A DNA stretch of 64,000 nt, from contig NZ_CYSD01000037.1 in NCBI RefSeq assembly GCF_001458415.1, forward strand, positions 188,501-252,500. The letters run 5' to 3'. Below are positions 1-8,384 of the stretch, piece by piece. The DNA comes from Tritonibacter multivorans (lineage in GTDB: Bacteria; Pseudomonadota; Alphaproteobacteria; Rhodobacterales; Rhodobacteraceae). A program made the position numbers and the translations under genes. Below the pieces are notes generated by a model. It saw only the letters and a program-made list of their open reading frames with translations. It was not told the origin of the DNA and ran no database searches. Position 1 is the stretch's first letter. Each line of letters starts with the position of its first letter.

Positions 1-3000
1 TTCTTCGGCACCCATCATCGCAGCCATAACAATGTCACGGCCAGTGCGCAGACCGCCATCGGTCCGCAGGGTTACGCGTTCACGCAGGTTGTTCATCGCC
101 AGAACCTGATGCGCCTCGGTCAGACCCATCTCCCATGGCAGACCCGCGTATTTGATCGAGGTCGCAGGCGACGCACCGGTGCCACCATTGTGGCCCGAGA
201 TCAGGATCACATCCGCTTCGGCCTTGGCCACACCGGCAGCAATGGTGCCAACACCGGAGGACGCCACCAGCTTCACCGTCACTTTACAGCGCGGGTTGAT
301 CTGCTTCAGATCGTAGATCAGCTGTGCCAGATCTTCGATCGAATAGATGTCGTGGTGCGGCGGCGGAGAGATCAGGGTCACACCTTTGGTGGAGTGACGC
401 AGGCGCGCAATCAGATCGGTGACCTTCATGCCCGGCAGCTGGCCGCCTTCACCGGGTTTTGCACCCTGGGCCACTTTGATCTCCAGCTCTTCACACTGGT
501 TGAGGTATTCCGCAGTCACACCAAAACGGCCCGACGCCACCTGCTTGATCTTTGCCGATGGATTGTCGCCATTGGGTTCGGGCACGAAGTGTGCCGGATC
601 TTCACCACCTTCACCGGAGTCGGATTTAGCACCGATGCGGTTCATCGCAACGTTCAGGGTCTTGTGCGCCTCGGGGCTCAGCGCGCCCAGGGACATACCC
701 GGCGTGACAAAACGCTTGCGGATCGAGGTGATGCTTTCCACCTCTTCGATCGGCACCGGCTTGCCAAGGGGTTTGACGTCCAAAAGGTCACGCAGGTGGA
801 TCGGCGGGTTCGACTGCATCTTGGCCGAATACTGCTTCCACATCTCGAAAGAGGCGCGGTTACAGGCCATCTGCATCATGTGCATCGAGGTTGCTTCCCA
901 CGCGTGGGTCTCGCCAGACTTACGCGCCTTATAGAAGCCACCGATCGGCAGCACGCCTTCAACGGTTTCCCAACCTTTGGCGTGGATTTCTTCGGCCTTT
1001 TTCTGAATGCCCAGCACACCAATGCCGGAAATCCGCGAGGTCATGCCGGGGAAATATTCTGCAACCATGGCGCGGGACAGGCCCACCGCTTCAAAGTTCA
1101 GACCACCACGGTAAGACGAAATCACAGAGATCCCCATCTTCGCCATGATCTTCAGCAGACCCTGATCAATGGCTTCGCGGTAGCGCGCCACGTTTTCGGT
1201 CAGGGTGCCATCCAGAAGGCCACGTTCGATACGATCCGCCAGCGAATCTTCGGCCAGATAGGCGTTCACAACGGTTGCACCACAGCCGATCAGCACGGCG
1301 AAGTAATGCGGGTCGATACATTCTGCGGACCGTACGTTCAGCGAACAGAAAGTGCGCAGGCCCTGACGGGTCAGATGCGAATGCACGGCCGAGGTCGCAA
1401 GGATCATCGGCATGGCCACTTTGCCGCTGCCGGAATGCTGGTCGGTCAGCACAATGTGACCCGCGCCAGAGCGCACGGCCTCTTCGGCCTCCGCGCGAAT
1501 GCGCGCCAGTGCTTGCAGCAGAGAGCCTTGGCCTGCTTCAAAGGTACAGTCGATTTCCGCCAGCGGAGAGCCAAAATTATCGACCAGCTTGTTCCACTGC
1601 GCATTGCCGACAAAGGGGCTTTCCAGAACGATGATCTCGGTCTGCGAGCCATCTTCGTCCAGCACGTTCTTAAGGTTACCAAAGCGCGTCTTCAGGCTCA
1701 TCACGCGGAATTCGCGCAAGCTGTCGATCGGCGGGTTGGTCACCTGAGAGAAATTCTGGCGGAAGAAATGGCTCAGCGGGCGGTACATCTTGGACAGAAC
1801 CGCGGACGGGGTGTCATCGCCCATAGAGGCCAGCGATTCCTTGGCGTCTTCGGCCATCGGCGCGAGGATCTGCTCCAGCTCTTCGATGGTATAGCCCGCA
1901 GCCACCTGACGGCGGCGCAGCTCTTCACCGGTGAACAGCGGCTCTTCGTTCAGGGAACCCAGCGTTTCATCCAGGTTGTTGATTTTCTGCACCCATTCAC
2001 CGAACGGCAGTGCACGCGCCAGCTTGTCCTTGATTTCGGTGTCGTGGAACAGCTTGCCCTTTTTCATGTCAACAGCCAGCATCTGGCCCGGACCAAGCGC
2101 GCCTTTTTCCACAATGGTCGCCTCGTCAACGGGGACCATACCCGCCTCGGAACCGGCGATCACCAGACCGTCACCGGTCACGACATAGCGCATCGGGCGC
2201 AGGCCATTGCGGTCCAAACCCGCGCAGACCCAGCGGCCATCGGTCATTGCCAGTGCGGCGGGGCCATCCCAGGGCTCCATCACGGCATTGCAATAGGAAT
2301 ACATGTCGCGCCAGGCTTTGGGCAGCTCTTCGACCTGCTTGGACCAGCTTTCCGGCACCAGCATGGTTTTCGCCATCGGCGCCGAGCGGCCCGCGCGGAC
2401 CAGCACTTCGAACACGGAATCCAGCGCCGCAGAGTCAGAGGACCCGCCCGCAATGATCGGCTTGATATCTTCTGCGTGGTCGCCAAAGGTCGCCGAGGCC
2501 ATGCGGATCTCGTGGGACTTCATCCAGTTGATGTTGCCCTTCAGCGTGTTGATCTCACCGTTGTGCGCCAGCATGCGGAACGGCTGGGCCAGCCACCACT
2601 GCGGGAAGGTGTTGGTGGAATACCGCTGGTGGTAGATCGCAAAAGCGGACTCAAAACGCTCGTCCATCAAATCCGGGTAGAATACGGCGACCTGCTCGGC
2701 CAGCATCATACCTTTGTAGATGATCGAACGGCAGGACAGCGACGCGATGTACAGCTCGGGCACCTGCGCAGCCGCAGCCGCTTTTTCGATGCGGCGACGG
2801 ATGACATAGAGTTCGCGTTCAAAGGTCTCTTCGTCCACGCCTTTGGAGTTCGAAATCAGGATCTGCTCGATCTCGGGGCGGGTCGCGTTGGCTTTGTCAC
2901 CCAAGCAAGACACATCCACCGGCACATGGCGCCAGCCATAGATGTAATAGCCCATGCGCAGCACTTCGGATTCCACGATGGTCCGGCAGGTTTCCTGCGC

Positions 3001-3354
3001 ACCAAAATCGGTGCGCGGCAGGAAAACCTGACCAACAGCCATCAGCTCGTCTTTGCGAGGCTTGTGGCCGGTGCGCTCTACTTGGTCGTAGAAGAAGTTG
3101 ACCGGGATCTGGACGTGGATACCAGCGCCGTCACCGGTTTTGCCGTCTGCGTCCACCGCACCCCGGTGCCAGATCGCCTTCAGCGCGGTGATGCCGGCCT
3201 CGACCACTTTGCGGCTTTTCTTACCGTCGACGGAAACGACCAGACCCACACCACAGGACGAATGCTCTTCTTCCTCAGCATAGAGACCGTTTTCGGCCAT
3301 CCACTTGCGCTTTGCTTCTTCGGCGCGGACCCAGTTTTCATCATAGTTGGTCAT
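1..3354 (-). CDS. gltB: Glutamate synthase large subunit, 3' end cut by window
   Basis: This is the large (alpha) subunit of NADPH-dependent glutamate synthase, which releases ammonia from glutamine and passes it to 2-oxoglutarate in the cytoplasm. 1118 residues are visible, against roughly 1500 for the family. The ATG at 3354 follows a GGAGAG-type ribosome site. A short propeptide ends before Cys33 (HSSCGVG), the N-terminal nucleophile of the glutaminase domain. The central domain and much of the FMN-barrel follow, with the HNGGTGASP loop starting near residue 1055. The frame runs off the left edge just before the expected iron-sulfur cysteines and GXGXG domain, so those are missing only because of the window. 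It lies 77 bases downstream of gltD in the same orientation. Confidence 0.97.
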   Translation of the reverse strand, partial: MTNYDENWVRAEEAKRKWMAENGLYAEEEEHSSCGVGLVVSVDGKKSRKVVEAGITALKAIWHRGAVDADGKTGDGAGIHVQIPVNFFYDQVERTGHKPRKDELMAVGQVFLPRTDFGAQETCRTIVESEVLRMGYYIYGWRHVPVDVSCLGDKANATRPEIEQILISNSKGVDEETFERELYVIRRRIEKAAAAAQVPELYIASLSCRSIIYKGMMLAEQVAVFYPDLMDERFESAFAIYHQRYSTNTFPQWWLAQPFRMLAHNGEINTLKGNINWMKSHEIRMASATFGDHAEDIKPIIAGGSSDSAALDSVFEVLVRAGRSAPMAKTMLVPESWSKQVEELPKAWRDMYSYCNAVMEPWDGPAALAMTDGRWVCAGLDRNGLRPMRYVVTGDGLVIAGSEAGMVPVDEATIVEKGALGPGQMLAVDMKKGKLFHDTEIKDKLARALPFGEWVQKINNLDETLGSLNEEPLFTGEELRRRQVAAGYTIEELEQILAPMAEDAKESLASMGDDTPSAVLSKMYRPLSHFFRQNFSQVTNPPIDSLREFRVMSLKTRFGNLKNVLDEDGSQTEIIVLESPFVGNAQWNKLVDNFGSPLAEIDCTFEAGQGSLLQALARIRAEAEEAVRSGAGHIVLTDQHSGSGKVAMPMILATSAVHSHLTRQGLRTFCSLNVRSAECIDPHYFAVLIGCGATVVNAYLAEDSLADRIERGLLDGTLTENVARYREAIDQGLLKIMAKMGISVISSYRGGLNFEAVGLSRAMVAEYFPGMTSRISGIGVLGIQKKAEEIHAKGWETVEGVLPIGGFYKARKSGETHAWEATSMHMMQMACNRASFEMWKQYSAKMQSNPPIHLRDLLDVKPLGKPVPIEEVESITSIRKRFVTPGMSLGALSPEAHKTLNVAMNRIGAKSDSGEGGEDPAHFVPEPNGDNPSAKIKQVASGRFGVTAEYLNQCEELEIKVAQGAKPGEGGQLPGMKVTDLIARLRHSTKGVTLISPPPHHDIYSIEDLAQLIYDLKQINPRCKVTVKLVASSGVGTIAAGVAKAEADVILISGHNGGTGASPATSIKYAGLPWEMGLTEAHQVLAMNNLRERVTLRTDGGLRTGRDIVMAAMMGAEE

Positions 3355-3431
3355 GTTTTCTCTCCTTGCCTGGCGGCGGCGCTGCGCCCTGAACACAGGG
3401 GGGCCTGCCGCTTGGGGAATGTCTGATTGCT

Positions 3432-4874
3432 TTACTCAGCTGCGACGGCAGCTTTGGCGTCGAATTTCTCGAGGATCGCTTCGGCGGTGTCGCGGCCGTC
3501 CTTGATGGCCCAAACCACCAGCGAAGCACCGCGCACGATGTCACCCACCGCATAGACGCCGTCCATGTCAGTCGCGCCGGTCTTGAACTCTGCCTTGATG
3601 GTGCCCCAGCGGGTCACCGGCAGGTCGGGCTGGTTCCAGAGCGTCGGCAGATCTTCGGGTTCAAAACCCAGCGCCTTGATCACCAGATCCGCGTCCTCGA
3701 CGTAATCCGCACCCTCGATCACTTCGGGCGCCTGACGGCCAGAGGCATCGGGCTGACCCAGACGCATTTTCTGCACCATCACGCCAGCAACCTTGCCACC
3801 TTCCTCGGTGAAGCCTTTGGGCGCAGACAGCCATTCGAACACCACGCCTTCTTCTTCGGCGTTTTGTGTTTCGCGCTGCGAGCCCGGCATGTTTGCACGG
3901 TCACGGCGGTAGAGACATTTGACAGAGGTCGCGCCCTGACGGATTGAGGTACGAACACAGTCCATCGCGGTGTCACCACCGCCGATCACGACAACCTTTT
4001 TGCCATTGGCGTTCAGGGTGCCATTTTCGAACTCTTCGATGGTGTCGCCAAAGTTCGAGGCTTTGTTGGACACGGTCAGGAAATCGATCGCCTTCACAAT
4101 GCCGGTCGCGCCAGAGCCCGGCATCGCCAGATCGCGGGATTTATACACGCCGGTTGCGATGATCACGGCGTCATGCTTCTCGCGGATGTCCTCGAAAGAG
4201 ATATCCTCGCCGATGTTGCAGTTCATCACAAAGGTCACGCCACCGTCGGACAGCAGCTGATTGCGGCGCATAACCACGTCTTTTTCCAGCTTGAAGCCGG
4301 GGATGCCATAGGTCAGCAACCCGCCCGCGCGGTCGTAGCGGTCATAAACAGTGACCTGCACGCCCGCTTTGCGCAGCATGTCCGCTGCGGCCAGACCACC
4401 GGGGCCTGCGCCGATGATGCCCACAGATTCGGACCGTTCGGCCAGCGGGGTGTTTGCCTTCACCCAGCCTTTTTCCCAAGCGGTGTCGGTGATGTATTTC
4501 TCAACCGCACCAATGGTCACGGTGCCGTGGCCGGACTGTTCGATCACACAGTTGCCTTCGCACAGACGGTCCTGCGGGCAAATGCGGCCGCAGATTTCCG
4601 GGAAGGTGTTGGTGGCCTGCGAGGTCGCATAGGCCTCTTCCAGACGGCCCGTCGCGGTCAGGCGCAGCCAATCGGGGATATTGTTGTGCAGCGGGCAGTG
4701 AGACTGACAGTACGGCACACCACATTGGCTGCAGCGGGACGCCTGTTCTTCTGCCTTTGCGGCTGCGAATTCTGCATAGATTTCGTCAAAGTCCTCGCGC
4801 CGCGTGTCAGCCGTGCGTTTCTCCGGCATATCGCGATCGATTTTCACGAATTTGAGCATCGGTTGCTTGGCCAC
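3432..4874 (-). CDS. gltD: Glutamate synthase small subunit
   Basis: This 480-residue protein is the beta subunit of glutamate synthase. It takes electrons from NADPH through FAD and iron-sulfur clusters to the GltB flavin. The N-terminus carries the cysteine-rich cluster region (CSQCGVPYCQSHCPLHNNIP, near residues 47-66). An FAD-binding GAGPGGLAAA motif follows near residue 155, then a second dinucleotide fold with GGGDTAMDC for NADPH. Length is normal for the family. It is the first gene of the gltD-gltB pair; the 248 bases upstream, shared with divergent uppP, hold two inverted repeats that could be regulatory. Nitrogen control is expected for this pathway but no site of a known nitrogen regulator could be identified. 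Confidence 0.97.
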   Translation of the reverse strand: MAKQPMLKFVKIDRDMPEKRTADTRREDFDEIYAEFAAAKAEEQASRCSQCGVPYCQSHCPLHNNIPDWLRLTATGRLEEAYATSQATNTFPEICGRICPQDRLCEGNCVIEQSGHGTVTIGAVEKYITDTAWEKGWVKANTPLAERSESVGIIGAGPGGLAAADMLRKAGVQVTVYDRYDRAGGLLTYGIPGFKLEKDVVMRRNQLLSDGGVTFVMNCNIGEDISFEDIREKHDAVIIATGVYKSRDLAMPGSGATGIVKAIDFLTVSNKASNFGDTIEEFENGTLNANGKKVVVIGGGDTAMDCVRTSIRQGATSVKCLYRRDRANMPGSQRETQNAEEEGVVFEWLSAPKGFTEEGGKVAGVMVQKMRLGQPDASGRQAPEVIEGADYVEDADLVIKALGFEPEDLPTLWNQPDLPVTRWGTIKAEFKTGATDMDGVYAVGDIVRGASLVVWAIKDGRDTAEAILEKFDAKAAVAAE

Positions 4875-4933
4875 GATGAAACTCCCTCTAGGCTGGCTGC
4901 GACTGTATTAAAACGTCCGGCCCAACAATAAAA

Positions 4934-4948
4934 GTCATAATATATGAC
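4934..4948. promoter_or_regulatory. Short dyad upstream of gltD
   Basis: GTCATA and TATGAC form a perfect 6+6 dyad around ATA, about 60 bases upstream of the gltD start, in an AT-rich stretch that would fit a promoter. It could bind a dimeric regulator. No specific family is recognised and chance occurrence is possible. Confidence 0.3.
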
Positions 4949-5003
4949 CTAAATAAGGGCTGGAACTTTGTCTTTAGCGAAAAAGTGGGTGTTGTACAGA
5001 GGT

Positions 5004-5028
5004 TTTTGGGTCCGATTCGGACCCAAAA
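5004..5028. promoter_or_regulatory. Perfect 11-base inverted repeat between gltD and uppP
   Basis: TTTTGGGTCCG and CGGACCCAAAA are perfect inverted arms separated by ATT. The element sits 95 bases before the uppP start and 130 bases before the gltD start. Neither side has the T-run expected of an intrinsic terminator, and no gene ends here, so an operator or a 5' leader hairpin of the uppP transcript is more likely. No regulator family is recognised. Confidence 0.5.
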
Positions 5029-5122
5029 CAATTCTTCCCTAAGAAAACAAAGGATTTATACAGTGGCGTGACGGGACGGAATTTTTCCACTTTCCCGCAA
5101 ACAGCCGCCGAAAGTGATAGCC

Positions 5123-5926
5123 ATGCCTTTGTTTCAATTGATCCTTGTGGCCCTTATTCAGGGCATTACAGAGTTTTTGCCGGTCTCATCTTCGGGGCAT
5201 TTGATTCTCTTGCCGAACCTCACAGGCATGGAAGATCAGGGGCAGGCGATCGATGTCGCTGTACATGTAGGCACATTGGCTGCGGTGGTGCTTTATTTTT
5301 GGAAAGACGTCCGCGAAGGATTGGGCGGTTTGCTGACGCTGGCCTGCGGCCGCATGGACACGCCGGGGGCGAAACTGGCCCTGGGTTTGATCATTGCCAC
5401 CATCCCCACGGTGATCTTTGGCGCCTTCCTGCATTTCACCGGCCTGTCCGACGCGCTGCGATCCATTGCGGTCATTGGCTGGACCATGCTTGGCTTTGGC
5501 ATTGTGCTTTATTTTGCCGACCAATGGGGAAAGACGGCCAAGACAGTGGGGGACTGGGGCGTGCGCGATGCGTTGATTATGGGGCTGTGGCAGATGCTGG
5601 CGCTGATCCCCGGCACCTCGCGGTCGGGCATCACCATCACCGGTGCGCGTCAGCTGGGCTACAGCCGCGAAGACGGCGCGCGTATTGCCATGCTGATGTC
5701 GATCCCAACTATTATCGCTTCGGGCCTTTTGTTGGGAATGGATGTGGTCAAAGACGGCAACTCGGGCCTCATGCGCGATATGGTGATCGCCGCTGGCCTT
5801 GCGATGATCTCTGCACTTGGCGCGCTTTATCTGATGATGCGACTACTGCGCTCGGTCAGCTTCACACCCTATGTGATCTACCGTGTGGTCCTGGGCGTGA
5901 TTTTGCTGGTGGTGGCCTACAGCTAA
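5123..5926 (+). CDS. uppP: Undecaprenyl-diphosphatase (bacitracin-resistance type)
   Basis: This integral inner-membrane enzyme removes a phosphate from undecaprenyl diphosphate, recycling the lipid carrier for peptidoglycan and surface polysaccharides. It is 267 residues long, as usual, and hydrophobic throughout. Both family signatures are present: ITEFLPVSSSGH near the N-terminus and PGTSRSG near residue 170. The ATG at 5123 gives the usual MPLFQ-like start. A GTG at 5114 would add three residues and cannot be excluded, because neither has a strong ribosome site. The gene is divergent from gltD and convergent with the NDUFA9-like gene, from which a short hairpin separates it. Confidence 0.95.
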   Translation: MPLFQLILVALIQGITEFLPVSSSGHLILLPNLTGMEDQGQAIDVAVHVGTLAAVVLYFWKDVREGLGGLLTLACGRMDTPGAKLALGLIIATIPTVIFGAFLHFTGLSDALRSIAVIGWTMLGFGIVLYFADQWGKTAKTVGDWGVRDALIMGLWQMLALIPGTSRSGITITGARQLGYSREDGARIAMLMSIPTIIASGLLLGMDVVKDGNSGLMRDMVIAAGLAMISALGALYLMMRLLRSVSFTPYVIYRVVLGVILLVVAYS

Positions 5927-5930
5927 AACG

Positions 5931-5968
5931 AAAAAGGCGCGTCGGGTTTCCCCGCGCGCCTGCTTTCT
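5931..5968. terminator. Hairpin between convergent genes
   Basis: AGGCGCG (5935-5941) pairs with CGCGCCT (5955-5961). An A-run precedes it and a pyrimidine-rich GCTTTCTT follows. It lies immediately after the uppP stop and before the end of the convergent minus-strand gene, so it may serve both directions. The T-tract is imperfect. Confidence 0.5.
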
Positions 5969-5984
5969 TGGGACGTTGCGGCGA

Positions 5985-6974
5985 TCAGATGTCGCCGCGC
6001 AGATTGCTCGCCGAGGCGGTCAGCTCGTCGTATTGACCGTTGGGACGGAACTTCCACAGGTAGTCCGGCAGCACAGCCCCCATTGCGACCGGGCGGATGC
6101 CCAGATCTGCCAGCGTTTTAGCCCCCTCGGCGACAACATTGTCCACCTTGAGGTTTTTCAGCTGATCACGGGTCAGCAGGGTGTTTTCAAACAGACCCAG
6201 GCTCAGCGTCTGCGCCATGTCGAACCCAAAGGCCATCAGGCCAGCAGCAAAGCCCGGCAGGGACACAACCAGACGACGGCGCAGGATCACGTCCAGCATC
6301 TGGTTCATCAGTTCGGCAAAGGTTTTAACCTCAGCCCCGCCCAATTCATAGACGCCAGCTTCAGCCTCGCCCAACACGCCTTTGACAGCAGCCTGCGCAA
6401 CGTCATCGACATAAACAGGCTGGAACTTGGTCGCGCCTTTGGCGATCGGCAGAACCGGACCCAGACGGGTCATCGCAGCAAAGCGGTTGAAGAACTCGTC
6501 TTCGGCCCCGAAGATCACCGAAGGACGAAGGATCACAGCGCCGGGCATATGCTCCAACACGCCTGCCTCGCCCTTGGCCTTCGTGCGGGCGTATTCGCTG
6601 TCGGCGCCAGCGTCGGCACCAATCGCCGAGAGATGCACCATGCGGTCAATCCCGGCGGCCTTTGCCAGACGGGCAATACGTTCCGCACCTTCAGCCTGCA
6701 CCGCAGAGAAGGTGTTCTTGCCAACCTGGTTCAGCACACCAACGCAGTTCACAACGGCATCCGCGCCCTGCATCACGGCCGCCACAGAGGCATCATCGCG
6801 GATATTGCAGAAGACAGGCTCGACCTGACCCGGCACGCCATAGGGTTTCACATGCATCGCCTCATTGGGGCGACGCACGGCCACGCGCACGCGCCAGCCT
6901 TCTTTGGCCATACGGCGGGCAATATAGCGCCCGACAAAACCTGACCCGCCATAGATGGTGACCAATTTGGACAT
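5985..6974 (-). CDS. NDUFA9-like NAD(P)-binding protein (extended SDR fold)
   Basis: This 329-residue protein resembles the complex I accessory subunit NDUFA9 and bacterial NAD-dependent epimerase-like relatives. A Rossmann fold starts at once with TIYGGSGFVGRYIARR, and an NmrA/epimerase-type body follows. The catalytic YxxxK of true epimerases is not evident. The ATG at 6974 has a strong GAGGAG ribosome site; an upstream start would add 19 residues lacking homology-like features. In alphaproteobacteria such proteins are associated with respiratory complex I or quinone-linked functions, but nothing nearby confirms that here. The gene stands alone, convergent with uppP. Confidence 0.85.
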   Translation of the reverse strand: MSKLVTIYGGSGFVGRYIARRMAKEGWRVRVAVRRPNEAMHVKPYGVPGQVEPVFCNIRDDASVAAVMQGADAVVNCVGVLNQVGKNTFSAVQAEGAERIARLAKAAGIDRMVHLSAIGADAGADSEYARTKAKGEAGVLEHMPGAVILRPSVIFGAEDEFFNRFAAMTRLGPVLPIAKGATKFQPVYVDDVAQAAVKGVLGEAEAGVYELGGAEVKTFAELMNQMLDVILRRRLVVSLPGFAAGLMAFGFDMAQTLSLGLFENTLLTRDQLKNLKVDNVVAEGAKTLADLGIRPVAMGAVLPDYLWKFRPNGQYDELTASASNLRGDI

Positions 6975-7108
6975 GACTTGGCTCCTCTGCGTTAGCTGTT
7001 GGTTTCGATCTACCCCTGCAAGCCCTTTCAAACAAGGCGCAAAACATCGGGTATTCTCATGGTTGCACGGTTACCGCAGAGTATTTCGCAAAAATGTCAA
7101 AATTCCAC

Positions 7109-7137
7109 TTGCAGCCCCCCGCGACTCCCCTTATACG
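7109..7137 (+). promoter_or_regulatory. Promoter of first tRNA-Leu
   Basis: A TTGCAG -35 hexamer (7109-7114) and a TATACG -10 (7132-7137) are separated by 17 bases and placed about 20 bases before the tRNA. The same arrangement recurs in the second copy, which supports its function. Confidence 0.75.
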
Positions 7138-7156
7138 CCGCTCTCACGACATCTAA

Positions 7157-7243
7157 GCCCAGATGGCGGAATTGGTAGACGCGCTAGCTTCAGGTGCTAG
7201 TGTCCGTATGGACGTGGAGGTTCGAGTCCTCTTCTGGGCACCA
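7157..7243 (+). tRNA. tRNA-Leu(CAG), copy 1
   Basis: This 87-base class II tRNA folds fully. The acceptor stem GCCCAGA pairs with TCTGGGC, and the CCA end is encoded. The D-arm contains GGTAGACGC. The anticodon stem CTAGC/GCTAG closes the loop TTCAGGT, giving anticodon CAG. A variable arm and T-arm GGTTCGAGTCC follow. It reads CTG, the dominant leucine codon in the neighbouring genes. Confidence 0.97.
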
Positions 7244-7353
7244 CCCCCCCTATGAAAATCGAAGAAACATCAACGGCTTCTGGCCGATCCACGTGATGAT
7301 TCCACCTGCGCGAGAGCGCTAACTTTTTTCTCTGAAGGGCTGGCATTTTCCAC

Positions 7354-7382
7354 TTGCAGCCCCCCGCGATCCCCCGTATACG
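7354..7382 (+). promoter_or_regulatory. Promoter of second tRNA-Leu
   Basis: TTGCAG (7354-7359), a 17-base spacer, then TATACG (7377-7382). This repeats the geometry of the first copy although spacer bases have changed. Confidence 0.75.
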
Positions 7383-7401
7383 CCTCTCCACGACATCTAA
7401 A

Positions 7402-7488
7402 GCCCAGATGGCGGAATTGGTAGACGCGCTAGCTTCAGGTGCTAGTGTCCGTATGGACGTGGAGGTTCGAGTCCTCTTCTGGGCACCA
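7402..7488 (+). tRNA. tRNA-Leu(CAG), copy 2
   Basis: Identical over 87 bases to the copy at 7157-7243, including the CAG anticodon and encoded CCA. It has its own promoter, and transcription probably stops at the hairpin at 7555-7580. Confidence 0.97.
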
Positions 7489-7554
7489 TCCCCCCTTTAA
7501 ATCAAATCTAAAAAGGTGTGGATGCACTGGTTTTATGTCGGTGTTTAACAACAA

Positions 7555-7580
7555 AAAAGACGCCCCTTGGGGCGTCTTTT
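7555..7580. terminator. Bidirectional intrinsic terminator
   Basis: AAAAGACGCCCC and GGGGCGTCTTTT form a perfect 12-base stem with a TT loop. The T-run on one side and A-run on the other allow it to end both the tRNA-Leu transcript (plus) and the xylFHG operon (minus). Confidence 0.9.
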
Positions 7581-7601
7581 GTTATTTCGGTGACCCGGCC
7601 C

Positions 7602-8384
7602 TTAGGCGGCGGCTTTTTCCGGTTTTTTACCCAGGATGATCATCGACAACAGGTCGTCATCGGTCACATCGTCAATGTCCACCGTGCCAACCAACTGGCC
7701 GTTCTTCATGACCGAGGCACGGTCGCACAGCTCCATCACCGCATGAACATCATGGTCGATCAGGAAGATGCCGATACCGGCCGCTTTCAGCTGCTGGATC
7801 AACTCTGCCACCATCTGGGTCTCGTGCGGGCCCAGCGCGGCGGTAGGTTCATCCATGATCAGGATCTTGGCATTGAAGTAGACCGCCCGAGCAATCGCCA
7901 CCGACTGCCGCTGACCGCCCGACAGTGCCGAAACCGGCACGTTGAACTTGCGGAAGTTCGGATTGAGGCGCCCCATGATTTTGCGGCACTCTGCCTCCAT
8001 CGCGGCGTCATTCACCAGCCCCATAGGCGTGACCAGCTCGCGCCCCAGAAACAGATTCGACGCCGCATCAAGGTTATCCGCCAGCGCCAGTGTCTGGTAG
8101 ATCGTCTCGATATTGTGGGATCGCGCATCACGGGGGTTGGTGATCTCGACCTTGTTGCCGTTGATACGGATCTCGCCCGCGTCCATCTGATACGCGCCGG
8201 ACAGCACCTTAATCAGGGTCGATTTACCGGCCCCATTGTGGCCCAAAAGGCCCACAACTTCGCCCGGATGCAGATCGACGGAGACGCCGTCGACCGCCTT
8301 GATGCCACCAAAGGAGATTGAGATGTCTTCCATCTCCACCAGCGGGGTTGCGCCTTGCGCGCGGAGTTCTTTGGGATCGGTCAT
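7602..8384 (-). CDS. xylG: Sugar ABC transporter ATPase, single-domain (xylose importer)
   Basis: Energises a CUT2-type sugar importer, here most likely for D-xylose. Only one nucleotide-binding domain is present (260 residues), whereas classical XylG or RbsA carry two domains in about 500 residues; FrcA-type importers also use a half-size ATPase. Visible motifs are Walker [10 protein letters not shown] (near residue 47), signature LSGGQRQ, Walker B ILIMDEP and a switch histidine in LIDHD. The Walker B glutamate and D-loop region look intact, so it should be active as a homodimer. It overlaps the xylH stop by one base (TAATG) and is the last gene of xylF-xylH-xylG. The xyl assignment is inferred from the surrounding xylose genes. 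Confidence 0.85.
   Translation of the reverse strand: MTDPKELRAQGATPLVEMEDISISFGGIKAVDGVSVDLHPGEVVGLLGHNGAGKSTLIKVLSGAYQMDAGEIRINGNKVEITNPRDARSHNIETIYQTLALADNLDAASNLFLGRELVTPMGLVNDAAMEAECRKIMGRLNPNFRKFNVPVSALSGGQRQSVAIARAVYFNAKILIMDEPTAALGPHETQMVAELIQQLKAAGIGIFLIDHDVHAVMELCDRASVMKNGQLVGTVDIDDVTDDDLLSMIILGKKPEKAAA

Larger units (their letters stand above)
7101..7253 (+). repeat. Tandem duplication, copy 1 (promoter plus tRNA-Leu)
   Basis: This stretch is nearly identical to 7346-7498, offset by 245 bases. It covers a promoter, a leader, the whole tRNA-Leu and a C-rich tail. The tRNA parts are identical; leader and promoter differ at several positions, so the duplication is not brand new. Confidence 0.9.
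7346..7498 (+). repeat. Tandem duplication, copy 2 (promoter plus tRNA-Leu)
   Basis: Second copy of the promoter-leader-tRNA unit at 7101-7253. Between the copies lie about 90 bases without a recognisable gene or clear hairpin. Confidence 0.9.

Noticed and set aside
109-3426. A 1105-codon open frame on the plus strand opposite gltB
   Set aside because: Its translation is rich in Arg, His and Gln with no family features, and the minus strand encodes a clear GltB. GC-biased third positions leave the opposite frame open.
7197-7391. Short minus-strand frame across the tRNA-Leu region
   Set aside because: It overlaps the end of a functional tRNA and the promoter of the next one and has no protein-like features.
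7101-7498. Direct repeats considered as a possible CRISPR or attachment site
   Set aside because: There are only two copies, each a full promoter-tRNA unit; there is no short-repeat array, and no integrase or foreign DNA lies next to them.
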